The translations under genes were made by a program, and so were the position numbers. A stretch of 64,000 nt of DNA, from the NCBI GenBank assembly GCA_949130485.1, contig OX422194.1:6026699-6090698 (forward strand), in the 5' to 3' direction. Shown here in pieces: positions 43,301-49,300 of the stretch. The DNA is from Agelas oroides. Its lineage: Eukaryota; Porifera; Demospongiae; Agelasida; Agelasidae. The notes under the pieces are model-generated. The model saw nothing but the letters and a program-made list of their open reading frames with translations. It was not told the DNA's origin and did no database searches. The stretch's first letter is position 1, and every line of letters starts with the position of its first letter.

Positions 43301-46300
43301 AACTGAGTCCACAAGCATGTAGAAACTGAGTCCACAAGCATGTAGAAACTGAGTCCACAAGCATGTAGAAACTGAGTCCACAAGCATGTAGAAACTAAGT
43401 CCACAAGTATGTTTTGCATGGAAGTTTTCCTGCAATTTTGTAGAAGCATGCTTTTGGCACATGCAGGAAACATGTTTCCTACACATTAAAAGTGAAGTAT
43501 CTATAGAAGTGATCCCATAAAAATGTTTTTAGGCAGTAGCTTGCTATAAAGTTTGCTTATTTTCTTTGGAATAATTACATAATCGGGCAGTTACATGAAC
43601 TTCCTATATTTGATCTTCCAGACAACTCATGTCGGACACACCTGAGGCCTACTGGGGAAGACGGCTCTGAATACATCAATGCCAGCTTTGTGAATGTACG
43701 TTAAACTCTCATTTCAAAGTTTAGATAAGATTTTGCTTACACATGTTGCAGGTATAGTACACCATTAGTCTATAAATTCTCATGCCTAGGGCTACAAACA
43801 TCAGAATGCCTACATAGCCACTCAGGCACCACTCCAGACTACTGTGGATGATTTCTGGCGGATGATCTGGGAGTTTAAGAGCAAGATAATTGTGATGCTA
43901 TGCAACATTGTGGAGGATAACCAGGAAGCCTCCTACCCTTACTGGCCCACGAAGGAGGAACAGACTGAGAAGTTTGGAAACATCATTGTCACAATGCGGT
44001 CTAAGGCAGCCTATGGTGACTTTACTGTGAGAAAGTTCAACCTGCAGGATAATAAGGTTTGTGGGGCACCTTGTGGTATATAATGTCATGATTACGTAGC
44101 TACACATACAGTAGCATAGCTTATTACGTAGATGAAGGGTGTTATTTCATAACCCACAATGTCAAAATGCATCTTGTACAGTGGGTGACTTTGCATACCA
44201 TCTAGGCTTGTCTTTTTCAGGGAGATGTGGTTCATTCATGCACTAAATCACCATATAAGCAATGCCCCATTTCTACACTTGTTCAATCACACTTGAAAGT
44301 GATCAAGCATTTTGTACATTGCTAATGTTTTATAAAACATTACGATCATTGCTTCTCCTCTGCCAAAGGTGCACTCAAACTTCTACCAATGATTTCATGT
44401 ATACCGTATTTCTTCGAATAGACGCCGCCCTCGAATAGTAGCCGCGGAATCAAAAGCTCTGAGTGAAATAAATGCCACCCTCAAATAGTAGCCGCAGCTA
44501 GTATACGCTGCACACGTCCGCAAATAATTTCTGACAACGGTCTTTGGGCTAACGCTAGGACTGTTTGTGTTGCACAACTCTTTTCCATGGCTGACAGGCT
44601 GTGTGTACTACTGACAGCGTCTAACAGTCGTCACTGTATCACTCGTACGTACCTTATCCAGCCATTGTTGATGTCCGCGGGCTTCCTAAAGAAGTAAATG
44701 CCGCCCTCGAATAGTGGCCGCACAAAACCGAGCAGCAAAAAAATAGTTGCCGCGGCATCTGATCGAAGAAATACGGTAACAGTATTTTTCACTGAAAAGC
44801 CTCACAAGTTACAAAGCTTTCAGCTTTACATATACATACCACATGACACAGGACAACTATAGCCTGAATGTTGATGTTTGTACCATACTGTAGCACAGAA
44901 GTGAACTTCATACCCAAGTTTCGCATTCAGAACCTGAAAAATAAACCTTGCAGAATTCACATCTCTAGCTACCATGGTCCATGGTCTTGATAGCAAGTAG
45001 TGTCAGTCCCAGGCCACATGGAATGAAACATAACAGCCCATGACAGCTCCTTGTAGCAGTGCTTCATCTACCTTGAATATTGTGTAAGACTCCAAAGTTT
45101 TATGTCAGTCATAACTCTAATCTACGTAACTACTGTAAATAGTCTGTGTGGCTGCACATGACTTCCGTACATGTCATGACAACTGTGTGCTTGATTGGGT
45201 AAGTCTTCTAAGGCTGGAAAGAAGAAACAGAACTTGGCATCATATGAACACTTGTTTTTACTCATCTACTACTTTAGCTACCTTTAAGTCTAGACAAGTC
45301 ACAAAAAAGTTTTCTCAATGAAAACAAGCACATGTAGGGATGGAACCCTCAAAAACCAACCAAACAAGATAGGAACAACACCACAATACTTTTAGTAAGG
45401 GGTTTTAGAGTTTCAGTGGTTGAAACTATAACTAACTAAAAATTTTGTATCTACTACTTTAGCTACCTTTAAGTCTAGATAGACTGATCTAGTGAGTTCC
45501 ATAAAACAGCACCTTGGTAGTAAAAACTGTTTTTAGCTATGGTAGTTCTTACAAAGGGAATGTAAATGCGGTAGCTATTACGCAGGCAACGTTTAGTCTT
45601 ATGTGCAGATAATTCAAATGTATTCTGTAAGTAAGGAGGGGATAAACCATTCAAAACCTTAAAACATAAGTAGCAGTGTGATACCTCCTGCGCTGGTCAA
45701 GTGTTGACCAGTTTAGAGTCTTGTAAAGTTCAACTGTTCTTGCGGTGCATGGTGCACCTAGTACAATTCTTGTTGCAAGGTTTTGAACTCTCTCGAGTTT
45801 GTCAACCAGTTTGAGAGCTCCTGGGGACCATGCCACATCACAGTAATCAAGGAGAGGTTGAACAAGGGATTTATAAAGTGTTTCCGTTACATTTTTGGGG
45901 AGTGGCATCATTCGCCTGATAGCAAATAATTTGCTGCAGGCTTCAGCTAGAACCTGATGATGGGCCAACCACTCTCTGTACCAAACTTTGTGAACTTTGT
46001 GAAACCAATTTCATGATTCAGTTGTCAATCACATGACTGACCAGCTGCAGCACAGACAACTATCATACTGACAACTGACCATCCTAGCTTTACAGTTCAC
46101 TAAAGCCGGCTAGCGCTGTGAGTAGGCTATTTTTAGTGTGGCTACAAGTAGGCAACTGAATGCAGCGCCTTACCTACGTGGTGTTCATAAGCCTTGCCCA
46201 ATGCCGCGGGGGGAAAAGACCGTGCCAGCCTAGCGTACTGCCTGCTCAGGGCGATTTCACTTGTGTACTAGTCTCGCTTCCAGACCAATGACCATGGTCT

Positions 46301-49300
46301 TTGGTCTGGGAACGAGACTTCGTGTACGCATGCATACAAAAGTAGAAAATGGCATCCTAAGCAACAGACAGCAGCCTCAGAGTATTGTGAATGGCTTTTG
46401 TTGACCAGGGTGAATTTGAACCTATGAAGACGCTGAGTGGTCGTAGAGCTCCGCGCTGTGATAACCATCAGTTTTGTGCTAAAATGAGGGTGAGTACTTA
46501 AACCGTTTGCAAGATATTGTTGTTGAGCATAGTGGTCTTAACAAGAATAAGAAAAATGGCACTTTCGCTACCGCACACTTTTGCATTTAGCTGTCTTCCG
46601 TGTGGCTTTTCACCACTTATATCAGTCTTGCTGATCAGAAAGGCACTCAAAGAGGAAGCCTAGGCGCTTAAATAAGCTTTTAGCCTGTTTGTGGTGAAGT
46701 TATACGGCTTTTGCTTAAGTATTGCATATGTTGTGCGTCGGCGCCATCCCTACATAGAGAGTCGGTATTTATTACACCATATTTTTTTTTCTTTTCACTT
46801 GGGATGTAATTGCACTGAAATCCTCCTGCATTAGTTGTTCAAACGTCTTCCTTCAACTGGACGCTGTTGCTCTCAATATTCCTATATAATCATCAGTGGC
46901 TTCTCACTAGGCATGCGCACATTATGCCGGCATAATTTAAAGCACAATAGGGAGCTATTAGCATAAGCACAATTTCGAGCATAATAGGTAAACCCAACGC
47001 GCTTACGTAATTATTTAACCTTTGAACTACTAAACAATGCCCACGTGTAAAGTAACTTTAGTCGTATATACCGCTCACGCTACTATTAAACTAAAAGGTA
47101 CTACTAGCACGAGGATCGCAACGTCTTGACTCTTGCAACAGCTCATATCAGAGCTCGGGTAGTATGCCCAAGGAGGTGGAGTCCACATCATCCGAGTCGA
47201 CTGTATCATTGCTGGACCGACTCAAGGCTCCTACGCGATCAGGACTGTCTCGTAAACGCTCTTACACATTGGGCATAATGGGGAAGATAACTGAGCATAA
47301 TTGGTAAAATTATCAGGAATAAAGGAATAGCATAATAGGATAGCAATGAAGCATAATGTGCGGGAGCCTACTTCTCACCACAGTTAAGAAGCATTTAAGC
47401 AGAAATGTAAAGTAACAACTATACGGCTCAACCCTGAAAGGATATGAAAAACAACATTAAGTACTATAATACTTTGTGAGCAAGTGTCATCAAATGAGGA
47501 TAAGCAGGTAGTTCAGCTAATTTTGTTTATACTGTGTACAGTTTACAGAATTACAGAAATCATGCCACAGTTTGCTCATCTTCAACTCTAGGATGAGGGC
47601 TCCCAGAGCAAATGCTTCCAGGTGACACAGTTCCACTACAGTGAGTGGCCAGAAGCTGGCAAACCCCCTTCCTCTGGTGGCCTGATTGAGATGATAGATC
47701 TGCTGATGAAGACTCAGATGAATACTGGCAATCGAGCCATCACTGTGATGTGCAAGTGAGAAAACAAATGTATACTGTAAACATTCACTAAGTTGTACAT
47801 AGGTTATATTGCTACCCTGTCGTAAGCATCGTCTGGAATACCACAGTACAGTCCAAACCATTCAATAGCCACGAGTGCAAGAGCTGTTTCAAGTCTGCAT
47901 GGTTTGAATATACCCAACTTCAATTCACGTTCTTTTAACCACAATTCTTCTACATTTGGACCAATCACAATCTTTTAACCACACATTTAATTTATGGTGT
48001 TGTATACCTATATGTGCTCTGTATGTTTGGAGAATTGTTGTTGGTGTTATACCTTTAGAAAAGCTGGTTTGAAAACACAGTTATCTAGTGTTTTGGGTTT
48101 CTTTCTGAACCTGAAACCACCATTTTCTTTTACATTCAACAGCAATTTCAACTTCCATTACAGAATCCTTTCCAGCACAGCTATATAACTATTACATATA
48201 AACAAACACACATTTATAATGTCACTGTTCACAAACACACTCCAACAAATTTTAATCTACCAACTTCTTAGACCAGTACAGACACTAATCCACCAAATTT
48301 CATTTGTTTTTTTAACTATACACTATATTATTGTGTATATACTTATGCATACACACACACACACACACACACATCACTGTACCTTTACTCAGTGATGGAG
48401 TTGGTCGCACTGGGACCTTCATCTGTATCTACTCCCAGCTGGAGCGGCTGAAATCTGAAGGAGTGGTGGACATCTTCCAGTCCATTAAGTCAGCACGCAT
48501 ATATCGAGCTGGACTTGTCCCACAAGATGTAAGGGGTTGGACATTTCAAATTAAAGTATCCAGTTCTGATGTCTCACCAGTGCCATCCAATCATGGGAAC
48601 TGGTTTATAAGTACATGTACTTGTTGGGGTGAGCCTGAGCAAGAGCTACATACTAGTGGGACTACATTGTGTGTGTAAGCATTTTTGTTGATAAGACCAA
48701 ACGAGTGGATTCAAGAGAGCTTTCCACCCTGTTTAGTAAACTAAACTAATAACAGAAAGGTGAGGGGGGTACTTAAGGGAATGTCCGGTTTAAAGCTGTA
48801 TTATACACATTGTGATAATGTCCAGTAACCAGACAATTTCCGGACAAACTTTACTAGCATATGGACAAAGCTCGGCTTGAGTGGTCATTACGTCCGGACA
48901 CAGAAGCTATCAACCGATGGTCCACCAGCAAAACAAGCATGCTGTGTGTAGAAATATGACTCTTCACAGATATTTCGAACCTAGGTCTGTTCTTCTGGAG
49001 TAATGTGTATTCAGTTAACAGAGGATGCTTACCTGCTGTATGTTGTGTGTACCATTGTTGGCTTTTCTTGCTGATAATGAGATGCAGCTCCAGAACATTC
49101 ATAAGGTTCAAAGGGCGCTTTACCTCATAGCTAGTGTTGTGCTTCTGCTTATAGGCACTGAGAAGAAAGCGTGCCCAATAAGTTGTTTTCACGAGCATGG
49201 CAATCGACAAGCACCCTACATTCATTATGCTGTAGCATTTCAGGTATGCAATAACACTGGATAGTTTTAACCAGGGTAGTCAGGTAATTGACAAATGCAT

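Noticed and set aside
43021-43486. Long minus-strand open frames rich in [14 protein letters not shown]
   Set aside because: They are translations of the 23-base minisatellite, open in every frame because the unit lacks stops.
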